Below, piece by piece: positions 18,783-27,367 of a DNA stretch of 64,000 nucleotides (within the stretch, counting starts at the first letter, position 1; the number at the start of each line of letters is the position of its first letter). The notes under the pieces were generated by a model that ran no database searches, had not been told where the DNA came from, and saw only the letters and a program-made list of their open reading frames with translations. Made by a program: the position numbers and the translations under genes. The stretch comes from SAR324 cluster bacterium (GTDB lineage: Bacteria > SAR324 > NAC60-12): positions 62,001 to 126,000 of the forward strand of contig JADGAT010000002.1 of assembly GCA_015231885.1 (NCBI GenBank), given 5' to 3'.

Positions 18783-19331
18783 ATGATGAAACGATGGTTA
18801 CTTTTTTTACTGAGTGTCCTGATACTGGCGGTCTTTGCCTATTCTTGCGGAGAAGGGATTGACAATGATAACAGTATCAATGAAACCACAGACACACCAC
18901 CAACGGTCAGTTCTGGAACTGCAACTTCCAATGAAACGCCTGGTTTTATCCAAAATGAGGAAGAAGAAGTGGAGGTCGCAACAACCATAGAAACCTCTTC
19001 CGATTTTCCTGCAGATGCTCCGGTAACCAGCGGTCAGTGTGATGACCAGCAAGGAGCTGGATACGATACTCCGGAAGTCCGTGTGATTGAAATGGGAAAA
19101 TCTTCTGGAACTTTCACTTTCTCCTATCAGACTTACCGCCAGGAAGATCAAATGTTTGTTTTGTATGAGGGAGCACAGTTGTTCGATACCACTTGTTTAG
19201 GGACAGGAAATTATCTTACTGAAAATATTACCTATTCCGGGACTTCAACACAGATGACGGTGCAAATTGTTCCCAATTGTGTTTCAGGTTCAGGAACGGC
19301 CTGGGCTTTCAGCATCACATGTCCTCAATAA
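18783..19331 (+). CDS. Predicted lipoprotein with C-terminal beta domain
   Basis: About 182 residues starting at MMKRWLLFLL; a frame from 18768 exists but adds no signal. The signal peptide ends in FAYSC, the candidate lipidated cysteine. A low-complexity acidic and Thr/Ser-rich linker follows (residues 25-75, with NEEEEVEVATT), typical of surface lipoproteins. The last 100 residues form a compact beta domain with SGTFTFSYQTYRQEDQMFV and four cysteines that may pair. The role is unknown. Confidence 0.75.
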   Translation: MMKRWLLFLLSVLILAVFAYSCGEGIDNDNSINETTDTPPTVSSGTATSNETPGFIQNEEEEVEVATTIETSSDFPADAPVTSGQCDDQQGAGYDTPEVRVIEMGKSSGTFTFSYQTYRQEDQMFVLYEGAQLFDTTCLGTGNYLTENITYSGTSTQMTVQIVPNCVSGSGTAWAFSITCPQ

Positions 19332-19667
19332 ATAAGGAATGAAAATTAAACAACTTTCCTGACCTTTTGAAAATCTCCCATATCCCTTTTGCTAAATGGG
19401 AAAGCGCTGCTGAAAATCATTTTATTTCCCTCTTAAGAAAACTTATCAAAATTTATTGTAGCAAAGATAAAAAAATAATTTGCTTTTGGATAAAAATCTG
19501 TCAATATGGCACTTTATTTGATAATGTTACTAGAATAATTCTTTGCTTTTCTTTCTTTAGTATTTTCGAGTCTAAGCACTCCTATTACTCAGGTTGAAGC
19601 ACACGATGAATGCATTCTCACAAGCATTATCTCATTTTTATTAATAACCGATATAATAGGAGATCGG
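19332..19667 (+). other. AT-rich leader region upstream of the cold-shock gene
   Basis: This 336-bp stretch has no convincing ORF. Family knowledge: cold-shock genes often carry long structured 5' leaders of 100-200 bases, and the AT-rich 19440-19667 segment could be one. A weak TCCCAT/ATGGGA stem lies near 19380-19400. I could not fix a promoter. Confidence 0.35.
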
Positions 19668-19859
19668 ATGTCTAAAGGTACAGTCAAGTGGTTTAACTCC
19701 CGTAAGGGATATGGGTTTATTTCTCAACCTGATGGTGAGGATCTGTTTGTACATCATTCTGAGGTACAGGGAGGATACTTACAAGAAGGTGAGACCGTAC
19801 AATTTGAAATTGGGCAAGGAAAAAAAGGTCCTTGTGCTGTCAACGTACAACAAGCCTAA
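19668..19859 (+). CDS. Cold-shock domain protein (CspA family)
   Basis: 63 residues, one cold-shock domain with RNP1 (KGYGFI, 13-18) and RNP2 (DLFVHH, 25-30), plus KWFN at 7-10. These single-strand nucleic-acid-binding proteins act as RNA chaperones. AGGAG stands 6 bases before the ATG, a strong ribosome site. It is monocistronic and converges on arsM, with a perfect palindrome between them. At 63 residues it is slightly shorter than CspA. Confidence 0.95.
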   Translation: MSKGTVKWFNSRKGYGFISQPDGEDLFVHHSEVQGGYLQEGETVQFEIGQGKKGPCAVNVQQA

Positions 19860-19963
19860 CCCCCCCTCACATATATTAAGAAGCGGTTGTAAAAACTTTT
19901 TTTCAACAATATCCTTCGAACGGCCAATCTCTGCTCAAACGCCTGCAAGTTTGTCCAATATTG

Positions 19964-19996
19964 ATGCGAGTATTTTTACAGTAAAAATACTCGCAT
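19964..19996. terminator. Perfect 16-bp inverted repeat between cspA-type gene and arsM
   Basis: ATGCGAGTATTTTTAC (19964-19979) is followed after one base by its exact reverse complement (19981-19996). It sits in the convergent gap 19860-20023 and carries T-rich and A-rich arms, so it could act as a bidirectional terminator or mRNA-end stabiliser. There is no external T-run, and the one-base centre is tight for a hairpin loop, so some inner pairs must open. Confidence 0.55.
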
Positions 19997-20023
19997 TTCC
20001 TTTCCAAAACGACTTTTTCATCC

Positions 20024-21076
20024 TCAACAACAACTTCCACCGATTGTAGCACTTTTTCCTGATGCCTCAAATTGAGATGGAATACCGCATCCATCAAACA
20101 GCCCAAAGTGAGTACCCCAGTTTCCACTGAATTCAAAATGAGGGCGAAAGCGGGTTTGATGAAGCATCCGATACGTATTACCACAGACAGGAAACGCTTT
20201 TCCTTTTTCAATAATGTGATGGTTGTCCAGTTGAAATACATGTTCATTCTGAGGAATGGAACCTTGGTAAATGACCGATTGACCATAATCTTCACAAGCG
20301 GTTTCCAATTTCGGCAGTTTGAACAAGCGATAGGTTGCTGACATAAAGCCAATGTGCCCAATCAGGTTTTTAACCTCATCATTATCCAGGGAAAGAGAAT
20401 GATTTTCTACCAGACGAGGGTCCAAAAACCCAGTCTGTTTAGCCAGACGGAGAAAATCATTCCAATACAATGCACCGCTTAAACACTCTCCGTACAAGGT
20501 CGGATTGTTCAGCAGTTCCGTTGGGATTCTCCTGTCTGAATACACATCCGAAAAATAAAGTTCACCCCCAGGCTTCAAAACACGATAGGCTTCTCTGAAC
20601 ACAGCTTCTTTATCAGGAGATAAATTGATGACACAGTTAGATACAATAATATCGAAACGGTTGTCTTCCAAATTCAATTCATCCAAATGCTCGATATAAC
20701 CTAATTTGAATTCGACATTTGGAGAAGAGTATCCATACTTTTGGGTGTGATATTCAATGTGCTTTTCTGCAGTGGCCAATTGCTCCGGAGTCATATCGAC
20801 TCCTACCACATAACCAGATTCTCCAACCAGTTTCGATAAAATGTAGCAATCTCTCCCGGCACCACACCCCAGGTCCAGGACACGCATGCCCTCAAGTAAC
20901 GGAGGAGCGACTAAACCGCATCCATAATATTGCATGAGTACTTCTTCATGAATTTCTGAGAGAATATTTTTGATATAAGCTGGAAGGTTGTCTGTTGTAC
21001 AACATGCATCTGTTTTTAAATCTTTTGTGCTTTGCAGCACTTTTCCGTAATATTCTTTGACTTGATCTTGAATCAT
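20024..21076 (-). CDS. arsM: Arsenite S-adenosylmethionine methyltransferase
   Basis: 350 residues with the ArsM plan. The SAM site is VLDLGCGAGRD (66-76). Conserved cysteines are at C25/C26, C148 (SNCVINLSPDKE) and C198 (GECLSGALYW), matching the As(III)-binding cysteines of known ArsM proteins, and the protein ends in GGSCC. ArsM methylates arsenite to volatile or excretable methyl arsenicals in the cytoplasm. No arsR, arsB, acr3 or arsC lies nearby. The 160-bp palindromic repeat ends 22 bases before its start codon, so the promoter is either inside or beyond that repeat. Confidence 0.94.
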   Translation of the reverse strand: MIQDQVKEYYGKVLQSTKDLKTDACCTTDNLPAYIKNILSEIHEEVLMQYYGCGLVAPPLLEGMRVLDLGCGAGRDCYILSKLVGESGYVVGVDMTPEQLATAEKHIEYHTQKYGYSSPNVEFKLGYIEHLDELNLEDNRFDIIVSNCVINLSPDKEAVFREAYRVLKPGGELYFSDVYSDRRIPTELLNNPTLYGECLSGALYWNDFLRLAKQTGFLDPRLVENHSLSLDNDEVKNLIGHIGFMSATYRLFKLPKLETACEDYGQSVIYQGSIPQNEHVFQLDNHHIIEKGKAFPVCGNTYRMLHQTRFRPHFEFSGNWGTHFGLFDGCGIPSQFEASGKSATIGGSCC

Positions 21077-21098
21077 GTTTGCTCCTTATTGCATTGTG

Positions 21099-21260
21099 AA
21101 GGAATGCTCAAACAATAACTTAGCAAATCTACTTGTCTTCTCAACGATCTTCTGCGTTGTTTTACCGGTGACATAGCAGGCTATGCGCCTGATAAAAGGC
21201 CTTGAATCTCGATGAAAACCCTTCGCAACTTTAGCATGCTATTATTTTCGACTTCCTAAC
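21099..21260 (-). repeat. Dispersed 160-bp palindromic repeat, copy 1
   Basis: It runs from AAGGAATGCTCAAAC (21099) to CTTCCTAAC (21260). Two other copies are at 51054-51212 (opposite orientation) and 61538-61698 (same orientation); agreement by eye is roughly 85-90 percent with copy 3. The central CATAGC-AG-GCTATG and the flanking arms make an imperfect long hairpin, MITE- or REP-like. It encodes no protein and lies just upstream of arsM. Confidence 0.88.
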
Positions 21261-21431
21261 CCGGCAAGTCATCACAATAATTCAAAAGACAAAACACATA
21301 AATGAGTTGAAATCAACCATCTAATAATGATATTGCACCCGTTGAGATGTAGCAAGGAAAAATGTTGTATAAATGAAAGATTCAAAGTTCGGTCACATGA
21401 ATTTTTATGAACTATTAGAAAGGAAAACGAA

Positions 21432-21950
21432 ATGAGTGGATTAATCCTGCCCTTTGAAAACACCCTGCCAATTATTGATCCAGAAGTCTTCATTGCCCAC
21501 ACAGCAGTCGTGATTGGGGATGTTGAAATTGGCAAAGATTCCAGTATTTGGTACGGATGCGTCGTGCGCGGCGATGTGAATGTGATACGCATCGGGGAAC
21601 GTACCAATATCCAGGATGGCACTGTTGTTCACGTATCGAGTGATGGGCAAGGCACCTACATTGGCAATGATGTCACCATCGGCCACATGGCTCTTTTGCA
21701 TGCCTGCACCCTGGAAGATCGTACGTTCATCGGCATGAAAGCCTGCGTCATGGATGGTGCTGTTGTGGAAGCAGGTGCCATGGTTGCCAGTGGTGCGCTG
21801 GTCACTCCGGGGAAGCGTGTTAAAACCGGAGAAATGTGGGCAGGCAGCCCTGCCAAGTTCAGAAGGAATTTAACAGAAAACGAAATGACAGGGTTTGCTA
21901 AAACTTCTCCCAAATATGTCCAATTGGCTAAAAAACACATCCCTCTTTAG
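21432..21950 (+). CDS. Gamma-type carbonic anhydrase / hexapeptide-repeat protein
   Basis: 172 residues of left-handed beta-helix repeats (IGDVEIGKDSSIWYG, IGERTNIQDG, IGNDVTIGH). The three metal-site histidines of the gamma class are H67 (VVHV), H85 (GHMA) and H90 (LLHAC), and R46/D48 (VRGD) form the usual salt bridge. Such YrdA/CaiE/PaaY-like proteins hydrate CO2 or are inactive relatives. AAAGGA precedes the ATG. It appears monocistronic. Confidence 0.9.
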   Translation: MSGLILPFENTLPIIDPEVFIAHTAVVIGDVEIGKDSSIWYGCVVRGDVNVIRIGERTNIQDGTVVHVSSDGQGTYIGNDVTIGHMALLHACTLEDRTFIGMKACVMDGAVVEAGAMVASGALVTPGKRVKTGEMWAGSPAKFRRNLTENEMTGFAKTSPKYVQLAKKHIPL

Positions 21951-22011
21951 CTCTTCTTTTATCATGAGGATATTATCAATCAGGAAGAACTGGAAAAAGA
22001 AATAAAAACTA

Positions 22012-22827
22012 TTATTTTCGTTTTCCTGATGGTTTTGTATGCAAGCGTGCCGTACAAAGCTGATGCCTTGTATTCAGCAGACAGTGGAATGCCATCAGAA
22101 TAATGAGAATCACCCCCAGTGCAGAAGCTGAAGCAATCATAAAAACGATCACGATTTGATAATAAACGGCATCCAGGGGAAGTGCTCCAGCTAAAATCTG
22201 TCCGGTCATCATGCCAGGCAGACTGACAATCCCCATCACCATCATCGAATTGATGATAGGAATCATACCCGTTCTTGCCGCTTCTTTCACACTGTCATGT
22301 GCGGCTTCCCATCGGGTCGCTCCAATTGCCAGCAGCGATTCAATCTGATTCTGACGAGCTGACAGGTCTTCCATGAAACGATCCAGTGCCAGTGAAATGC
22401 CATTCAGCGTGTTTCCCAATACCATTCCCAGTAAGGGAAAAAAATATTGAGGATGGTACCAGGGTTCTATCTGAACAATACCGGCTAGTGCGATGCTGGT
22501 GATAAAACAGGACGAAACCGCCACAGACATAAAACTGCTTAAATAGATCGTTCCGAACCGTCTCCTGGTGCGACTGACTGCACTCACACTGGCAACGGTT
22601 GCCATCATCAGCGCCAGACCAAGGATCATGACAAAATTTTGCAGGGCAAAAATCCACTCCAGCACATACCCAAGGAGAAGCAACTGAGACACCATCCGCA
22701 AAGAAGCCACCCACAGCATTTTTTCAAGCTGCAATTTGAGCATCATCGAAAAAATGAGATTGATCAGGATCAATGCTGCTGCAAATGCTAACTGCCAGGG
22801 TCCCATTGCGATATAGTCACTGGTCAT
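22012..22827 (-). CDS. fetB: ABC transporter permease, FetB (UPF0014) family
   Basis: 271 residues with about seven membrane helices. The family signature is visible: GMVLGNTLNGISLALDRF (about 135-152), then LALGATRWEA-type LLAIGATRWEAAHDSV, and MMVMGIVSLPGMMTGQILAG. FetAB in E. coli exports iron and relieves oxidative stress; metal specificity here is inferred from homology. The ATG overlaps the fetA stop by 4 bases. Confidence 0.9.
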   Translation of the reverse strand: MTSDYIAMGPWQLAFAAALILINLIFSMMLKLQLEKMLWVASLRMVSQLLLLGYVLEWIFALQNFVMILGLALMMATVASVSAVSRTRRRFGTIYLSSFMSVAVSSCFITSIALAGIVQIEPWYHPQYFFPLLGMVLGNTLNGISLALDRFMEDLSARQNQIESLLAIGATRWEAAHDSVKEAARTGMIPIINSMMVMGIVSLPGMMTGQILAGALPLDAVYYQIVIVFMIASASALGVILIILMAFHCLLNTRHQLCTARLHTKPSGKRK

Positions 22828-23486
22828 GATGCCTTTTTCCAGATATGAATTTGCTGATCCGTCATTCTTTTCAGCTGGGCTTGATCATGAGTTGTCCACA
22901 AATAGAGAGACCGTGACTGCTGCTGTTGCCATGAATGGACAAGGGTTTCCAGGTTTTTTGCAGCGTCCTCATCCAGCGATGCCGTGGGTTCATCAAACAG
23001 CAGCACGATGGGAGATAGTTGGAGCGCCCGCAAGAATGCTACGATTTGGCTCTCTCCTCCAGAAAGCTCCGTATCCTTGCGCTTTAAAAAATCAGCCTCG
23101 CGTCCCAGTAAGGATAAATAATGCAGTATTTGCTCACGCTGATACGTCTGATCCTGATAAATGGAAAATCGGTACACGTATTGTAAATTCATCTCTACCG
23201 TCCCTTCGAGCAAGGCAGGGCGCTGAGGCAGAAAAATCACTTGAGAACGGTATTCAGGCATCTGCCAGTGCCTCAGAGCCTTTCCTTGAAAGGACAGGTT
23301 CCCCTCCTGTGCATCATCCAAACCGGAAATCACACGCAGCAACAGGGTTTTGCCGGAACCAGAGGGTCCCACGACACCAACACGGTCTCCTGGATAAAAA
23401 GAAAAACTCAGTCCTTTCCACATCCATGATGACTCAATTTGACGGCCTAAATTGTTTGCTTGCAGCACAGGTGCAGGACAATTCAT
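22824..23486 (-). CDS. fetA: ABC transporter ATP-binding protein, FetA family
   Basis: 220 residues with Walker A GPSGSGKT (40-47), signature LSGGESQ (141-147) and Walker B VLLFDEP (161-167) followed by TASLDE. It is coupled to the FetB-type permease by a 4-base overlap, so the two form a complete exporter. It diverges from the tautomerase gene; the 107-bp gap holds both promoters. No Fur-box-like palindrome was obvious. Confidence 0.92.
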   Translation of the reverse strand: MNCPAPVLQANNLGRQIESSWMWKGLSFSFYPGDRVGVVGPSGSGKTLLLRVISGLDDAQEGNLSFQGKALRHWQMPEYRSQVIFLPQRPALLEGTVEMNLQYVYRFSIYQDQTYQREQILHYLSLLGREADFLKRKDTELSGGESQIVAFLRALQLSPIVLLFDEPTASLDEDAAKNLETLVHSWQQQQSRSLYLWTTHDQAQLKRMTDQQIHIWKKAS

Positions 23487-23593
23487 TTGACAGGAAACTT
23501 GTTAAGTTGTTAATTTTACGCTAAAAATGCACAGTTTTTTTGAAAGAATCGACTCACAACATCAATACCATCACTCATCATAAAAGGAAGCAC

Positions 23594-23791
23594 ATGCCTG
23601 TTGTTACTATCAAACAATCAAAAGGGATATCTATTGATCAAAAACGCCAGCTGACCAAACGTTTCAGCGAAGCACTGGAGGAAGTATATAATGTCAAACC
23701 AGAAAAAGTCACTATTTTCTTTCAAGAATTTGAAGACGAATATTGGGGAAAAGACGCCATGCTGAACCTGGACAGAAAAAAGAAGAAGTAG
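23594..23791 (+). CDS. 4-oxalocrotonate tautomerase family protein
   Basis: 65 residues from the ATG at 23594, chosen because it exposes Pro as residue 2, the catalytic N-terminal proline after Met removal, and because AAAGGAAG precedes it. PVVTIKQSKGISIDQKR is the typical start. The length fits 4-OT subunits, which assemble as hexamers and tautomerise enol/keto acids. The protein ends in five lysines (KKKK tail), which is unusual. It is followed 9 bases later by the amidotransferase gene. Confidence 0.9.
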   Translation: MPVVTIKQSKGISIDQKRQLTKRFSEALEEVYNVKPEKVTIFFQEFEDEYWGKDAMLNLDRKKKK

Positions 23792-23800
23792 AGTCGAGAC

Positions 23801-24541
23801 ATGCCCAGAAATAAAGAGGATCTTCGGATATTATTACTTCAAATACGTCACCACACACGCACACGCGCAGAAGAACATGAAAGTTTTGCCAGCTATAGCG
23901 ATTTAGCCAAATCTCAAATTGACATCCTGAATGTTTTTGATACTCCGGTATTTTCCCTGGATATCATTCAAGGGTATGATGCCCTTTTTGTAGGCGGTGC
24001 CAGTGAAGCAAGTGTTCTCGAACCCGAGACCTATCCTTTTGTTTCCCGGGCCCAAGAACTCCTCTTGTACTGCATCGAAAAGAACATTCCTGTTTTTGCG
24101 TCCTGTTTTGGATTCCAATTGGCAGTCAAAGCCCTCGGGGGAGACATCATACATGAGGACAAAGATTTTGAAATGGGAACTATTCCTATCCGCCTGACAG
24201 AAGCAGCTGCAGAAGACCCTCTTTTTCATGACACCCCGGATGGTTTCCTGGCAGTTGCCGTTCATCAGCAAAAATCACTCCAAACTCCAAAAGAATGTAC
24301 TCTCCTTGCCTACACGGAAGCATGTGGCCACTCATTCCGCGTTAATGGAAAACTTTTTTGGGGTTTTCAGTTTCACCCAGAGGTCGACAAGCAGCGATTG
24401 ATAGAGCGTCTCACTGTATTTAAAGAAAAATATACAGAAAACGACAGTCACCTGGAGTCGGTCCTTGCCCATGCAGCAGAAACGCCTGAATCCAACAGAC
24501 TTGTTAAGAAATTTGTCCAGCGTGTTTTACTAAACTCTTAA
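23801..24541 (+). CDS. Class I glutamine amidotransferase-like protein
   Basis: 246 residues with the class I triad: C102 (FASCFGFQL), H192 and E194 (FQFHPEVD). The sequence up to residue 70 (YDALFVGGASEASV) resembles stand-alone GMP-synthase-like amidotransferases that hydrolyse glutamine or glutamyl compounds. No synthase partner is adjacent, so it may hydrolyse a gamma-glutamyl substrate. It sits between the tautomerase and the isochorismatase-like gene, all on the same strand with short gaps. Confidence 0.87.
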   Translation: MPRNKEDLRILLLQIRHHTRTRAEEHESFASYSDLAKSQIDILNVFDTPVFSLDIIQGYDALFVGGASEASVLEPETYPFVSRAQELLLYCIEKNIPVFASCFGFQLAVKALGGDIIHEDKDFEMGTIPIRLTEAAAEDPLFHDTPDGFLAVAVHQQKSLQTPKECTLLAYTEACGHSFRVNGKLFWGFQFHPEVDKQRLIERLTVFKEKYTENDSHLESVLAHAAETPESNRLVKKFVQRVLLNS

Positions 24542-24558
24542 TTGGAAAGGAAAAAATT

Positions 24559-25125
24559 ATGATACTGCAGCTCAACAAAACAAATACGGCCCTGATCGTG
24601 ATTGATGTTCAGACGCAACTGCTCACTATCATGGATTCATCGATTTCTGAACACATGATCACCAATATCAACATGCTCTCCCAAATGTTTTCATACTGGC
24701 AGGCTCCCATCATTTTGACAGAACAGTATAAAAAAGGGCTGGGAGCCACCTGTGAGGAAGTGAAACCTCATTTGTCACACGTGGAGCCCATCGAAAAATT
24801 GACATTTGGCAGCTGTGGCAACGAAGTCTTTCAGAGAACCTTGAAACAACTGCCCAAAGAACGGAACCATCTGATTGTGGTGGGAATGGAAACACACATC
24901 TGTGTGCTGCAGACTGTATTGCAGCTTCTGGCAGAAAAATATCAGGTGTTTGTTCCGATTGATGCGGTACAATCAACGACCAAACTTCGCTGGCAAACAG
25001 GCATTCGCACGATGGAGCAGGCAGGAGCCGTTATGACAAACACAGAAAGTCTATTATTTCAAATCACACAGCGTTGTGACAGTGAAGACTTTAAAAAACT
25101 ATTGCCGTTGATCAAAGCCTCTTGA
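24559..25125 (+). CDS. Isochorismatase-family cysteine hydrolase
   Basis: 188 residues with the family triad D16 (VIDVQTQL), K80 (PIEKLTFG) and C115 (METHICVLQT). The layout is that of YcaC-type hydrolases, whose substrates are mostly unknown. AAAGGAAAAAA stands before the ATG, and the gene follows the amidotransferase by 17 bases. It may act on an amide or an aromatic ring product, but no pathway is evident. Confidence 0.9.
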   Translation: MILQLNKTNTALIVIDVQTQLLTIMDSSISEHMITNINMLSQMFSYWQAPIILTEQYKKGLGATCEEVKPHLSHVEPIEKLTFGSCGNEVFQRTLKQLPKERNHLIVVGMETHICVLQTVLQLLAEKYQVFVPIDAVQSTTKLRWQTGIRTMEQAGAVMTNTESLLFQITQRCDSEDFKKLLPLIKAS

Positions 25126-25144
25126 ATGGTCTGAGGTTCAGAAT

Positions 25145-26281
25145 TTATAGGGATACCGGCACAGTGAATCGAAAGGTTGTCCCTTCTCCAGGCTGACTTT
25201 CTGCTGAAATGGTTCCTCGGTTCAACTTGATGAACTCATTGCACAAAACCAGTCCCAACCCAGTCCCTTTCTCTCCGGCAGTACCGACCTGGCTCTGGCT
25301 GGATTCGACACGAAAGAGCCGTTGCACCATTTCCTTTGCCATCCCAACTCCTGTGTCTTTGACTGTTACCTCAATCGACGGTCCGTTTTCTTGAGCCGAA
25401 CAGTCGACCCGTCCCCCTTTTTCCGTAAACTTGATGGCATTATTTAGCAGATTGTTCAAAACGACCTCCAGCATGTGCCTGTCGGCATAAACCTTCGTTT
25501 TTTCAGCAATATCACACGAAAGGTGAATCTCTTTTAAGTCCGCACTGTCCTTAAGAAGATCCATCACATGGAGCACCATTTTCCCAAGGTCTATTTCACA
25601 AGGACTGCTTTGCACTTTTTTCATCTGAATCCTTGCCCATTCCAGCAAATTCTCCAGAAATTGATTCAAACGCTTTGCTGACATATTGATCCGTGCTGCA
25701 GCAAATTCAATCTGTTTGGAATCCATTTTTTCAATGTCTGTGGACAATACATCTGAATATCCCAGTAAACTATGGAGTGGGGCTTTTAAATCATGGGCAA
25801 CAATGGAGAAAAAACGATCTTTGCTCTCATTCAATATCTCCAGATCGTACGCTTCCAGTGCTCGTTGTACGGTCAAACGCAAATCTTCCAAATCAATAGG
25901 TTTGAGTAAAAATTTATAGATTTGTGCCTGGTTGACCGCTTTGATAATGACTTCTACATCACTGTAGGCGGTCAAAATAATGCGTTTGGTTTTGGGGATG
26001 ATTGGAATCGTTTGTGCTAAAAAAGTAATCCCATCCATTGCCGGCATTCGTTGATCACTGATGATCAAGTGGATTGAGTTCAGGCACTCTGATTTCTGGA
26101 TGAGTTCTAAGGCCTCCTTGCCATTTCCGGCAACCAGCACATGGTAGTCTTCTTCAAGGATAGGTCTCAACACTTCGAGATTGGGTTTTTCATCATCAAC
26201 TAGCAAAATCGTATGTGCTTTGTGCTTTTTTTCCTTGCCCTTCAGTTTTGCAAGATGAGGGTGAAGCTTTATATCTGCCAT
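25145..26281 (-). CDS. Response regulator-histidine kinase fusion
   Basis: 378 residues, soluble. An N-terminal receiver (24-140; D76 in SDQRMPAMDG; K-P at 127-128) is followed by HisKA with VAHDLKAPLHSLLG (His163) and a HATPase domain with NLLNNAIKFTEKGG and GTGLGLVL. Such input-REC kinases take phosphate from, or are gated by, an upstream kinase. It is the last gene of a short operon with a STAS protein (17-bp gap) and a methyltransferase. Confidence 0.92.
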   Translation of the reverse strand: MADIKLHPHLAKLKGKEKKHKAHTILLVDDEKPNLEVLRPILEEDYHVLVAGNGKEALELIQKSECLNSIHLIISDQRMPAMDGITFLAQTIPIIPKTKRIILTAYSDVEVIIKAVNQAQIYKFLLKPIDLEDLRLTVQRALEAYDLEILNESKDRFFSIVAHDLKAPLHSLLGYSDVLSTDIEKMDSKQIEFAAARINMSAKRLNQFLENLLEWARIQMKKVQSSPCEIDLGKMVLHVMDLLKDSADLKEIHLSCDIAEKTKVYADRHMLEVVLNNLLNNAIKFTEKGGRVDCSAQENGPSIEVTVKDTGVGMAKEMVQRLFRVESSQSQVGTAGEKGTGLGLVLCNEFIKLNRGTISAESQPGEGTTFRFTVPVSL

Positions 26282-26298
26282 ACCGAGTCACATGTGTG

Positions 26299-26643
26299 TT
26301 AAGGAATGCTCAAACTGGCTAGTGCGTCCTCTTCTGTCTGGAACAAATGGAGCACCTGATCCCACTGCATCATCTGCAGAATTTCGAGATAAGCGGGGTG
26401 GCAATTACTCAATAAGAGCAATGAATTGTTTTTTTCCAACAGCTTATGCTGCTCCATGAGCATCCCAATTCCTGAAGAGTCCAAGCGTTCGACACGCTTC
26501 AGATTGAGTACAATCGCCTTCAGCTGTTCGCTATCGAGTAATGTCCTGATATATTGCTGGAGCACTCTAGTCGACTTTGTATCAAAGTCTCCCTGAATCG
26601 CAATAATACCAACATCATCCTCCACACGATGTGCTAGTCCCAT
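26299..26643 (-). CDS. STAS-domain anti-sigma factor antagonist
   Basis: 114 residues, one STAS domain with DSSG at 55-58 holding the phosphorylatable serine. Its neighbours are a SAM methyltransferase 9 bases upstream and the REC-kinase 17 bases downstream. No phosphatase or anti-sigma kinase is adjacent; candidates in the window are the SpoIIE proteins at 2498, 10989, 49663 and 59534. The last codons (SLSIP) are encoded by 16 bases identical to the end of the 160-bp repeat, so the C-terminus may have been altered by it. Confidence 0.88.
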   Translation of the reverse strand: MGLAHRVEDDVGIIAIQGDFDTKSTRVLQQYIRTLLDSEQLKAIVLNLKRVERLDSSGIGMLMEQHKLLEKNNSLLLLSNCHPAYLEILQMMQWDQVLHLFQTEEDALASLSIP

Positions 26644-26652
26644 ATCAGCAAC

Positions 26653-27228
26653 CTAACTTTTCTCTGCTGTGATAAAGCAATGATACGGAAGAATATCATG
26701 GACGCTTATGTGAGCAAACCCGCATTTTTTCAGCTGATTTTCAATCATTGAAACATCAATTCTGATCGAAAGGGGAGGCCCTCCTGGCGTTTCCTCATTT
26801 TTCCAGTCAATGATCATCATTTTTCCCCCGGTTTTCAGTAAACGCAGAGCGTCCGACAGAGTGTCGAGGGGTCGTTCCAATTCATGATGCAGATTGACCA
26901 TATACACCAGGTCGGCGACTCCACTATCTAGTGATATCTTGCTTTCTGCTACCAGCATAGGCACTATCGGAACTTGCCGTATGCCAGAAATATTCTGCTG
27001 CATCCATGTAACCATCTCTTCTGAAATATCACAAGCATATACTTTTCCCCTTCCCATTTTTTCACTGAAAGGGATCGCAAAAAATCCGGTACCTGCACCA
27101 ATATCGATCAATACTTCCGGATCTTTCAAATTCAGAGCCTTCCAAATCAAATCAGGGTCCTGAAATTGCTTTCTTGCAGGATCGTTCAACTTTTTTAGTT
27201 TTTTCGGATCAAATTTTTTAGAGCTCAT
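26653..27228 (-). CDS. Class I SAM-dependent methyltransferase
   Basis: 191 residues from MSSKKFDPKKLKKLNDPAR at 27228. A longer frame from 27333 adds 35 AT-rich residues not seen in this family, whose members begin with FDP-x-LxxL-x-xPxR. SAM motif I is LIDIGAGTGFFAIPF (about 41-55), followed by the acidic post-II segment ACDIS. The last part reads MMIIDWKNEETPGGPP. This resembles the arsM/ubiE-type small methyltransferases often found with metal or electron-transfer genes. The substrate is unknown. Confidence 0.82.
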   Translation of the reverse strand: MSSKKFDPKKLKKLNDPARKQFQDPDLIWKALNLKDPEVLIDIGAGTGFFAIPFSEKMGRGKVYACDISEEMVTWMQQNISGIRQVPIVPMLVAESKISLDSGVADLVYMVNLHHELERPLDTLSDALRLLKTGGKMMIIDWKNEETPGGPPLSIRIDVSMIENQLKKCGFAHISVHDILPYHCFITAEKS

Positions 27229-27367
27229 TTTTTCAATATTTTCTGTGTTCTCTATTTTGAACTTTTGAATATCTTTTCGATGAAATTTCAATATTTTATC
27301 CCCTGCTGCAATAAAACACAAGAAAGACTTCATTCAAATGAAGCACCCACTATGAGGCATCACGTAA

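Noticed and set aside
21261..21431. Possible promoter with TATAAA near 21372
   Set aside because: The nearest -35-like TTGAGA is 20 bases away, too far for a normal spacer.
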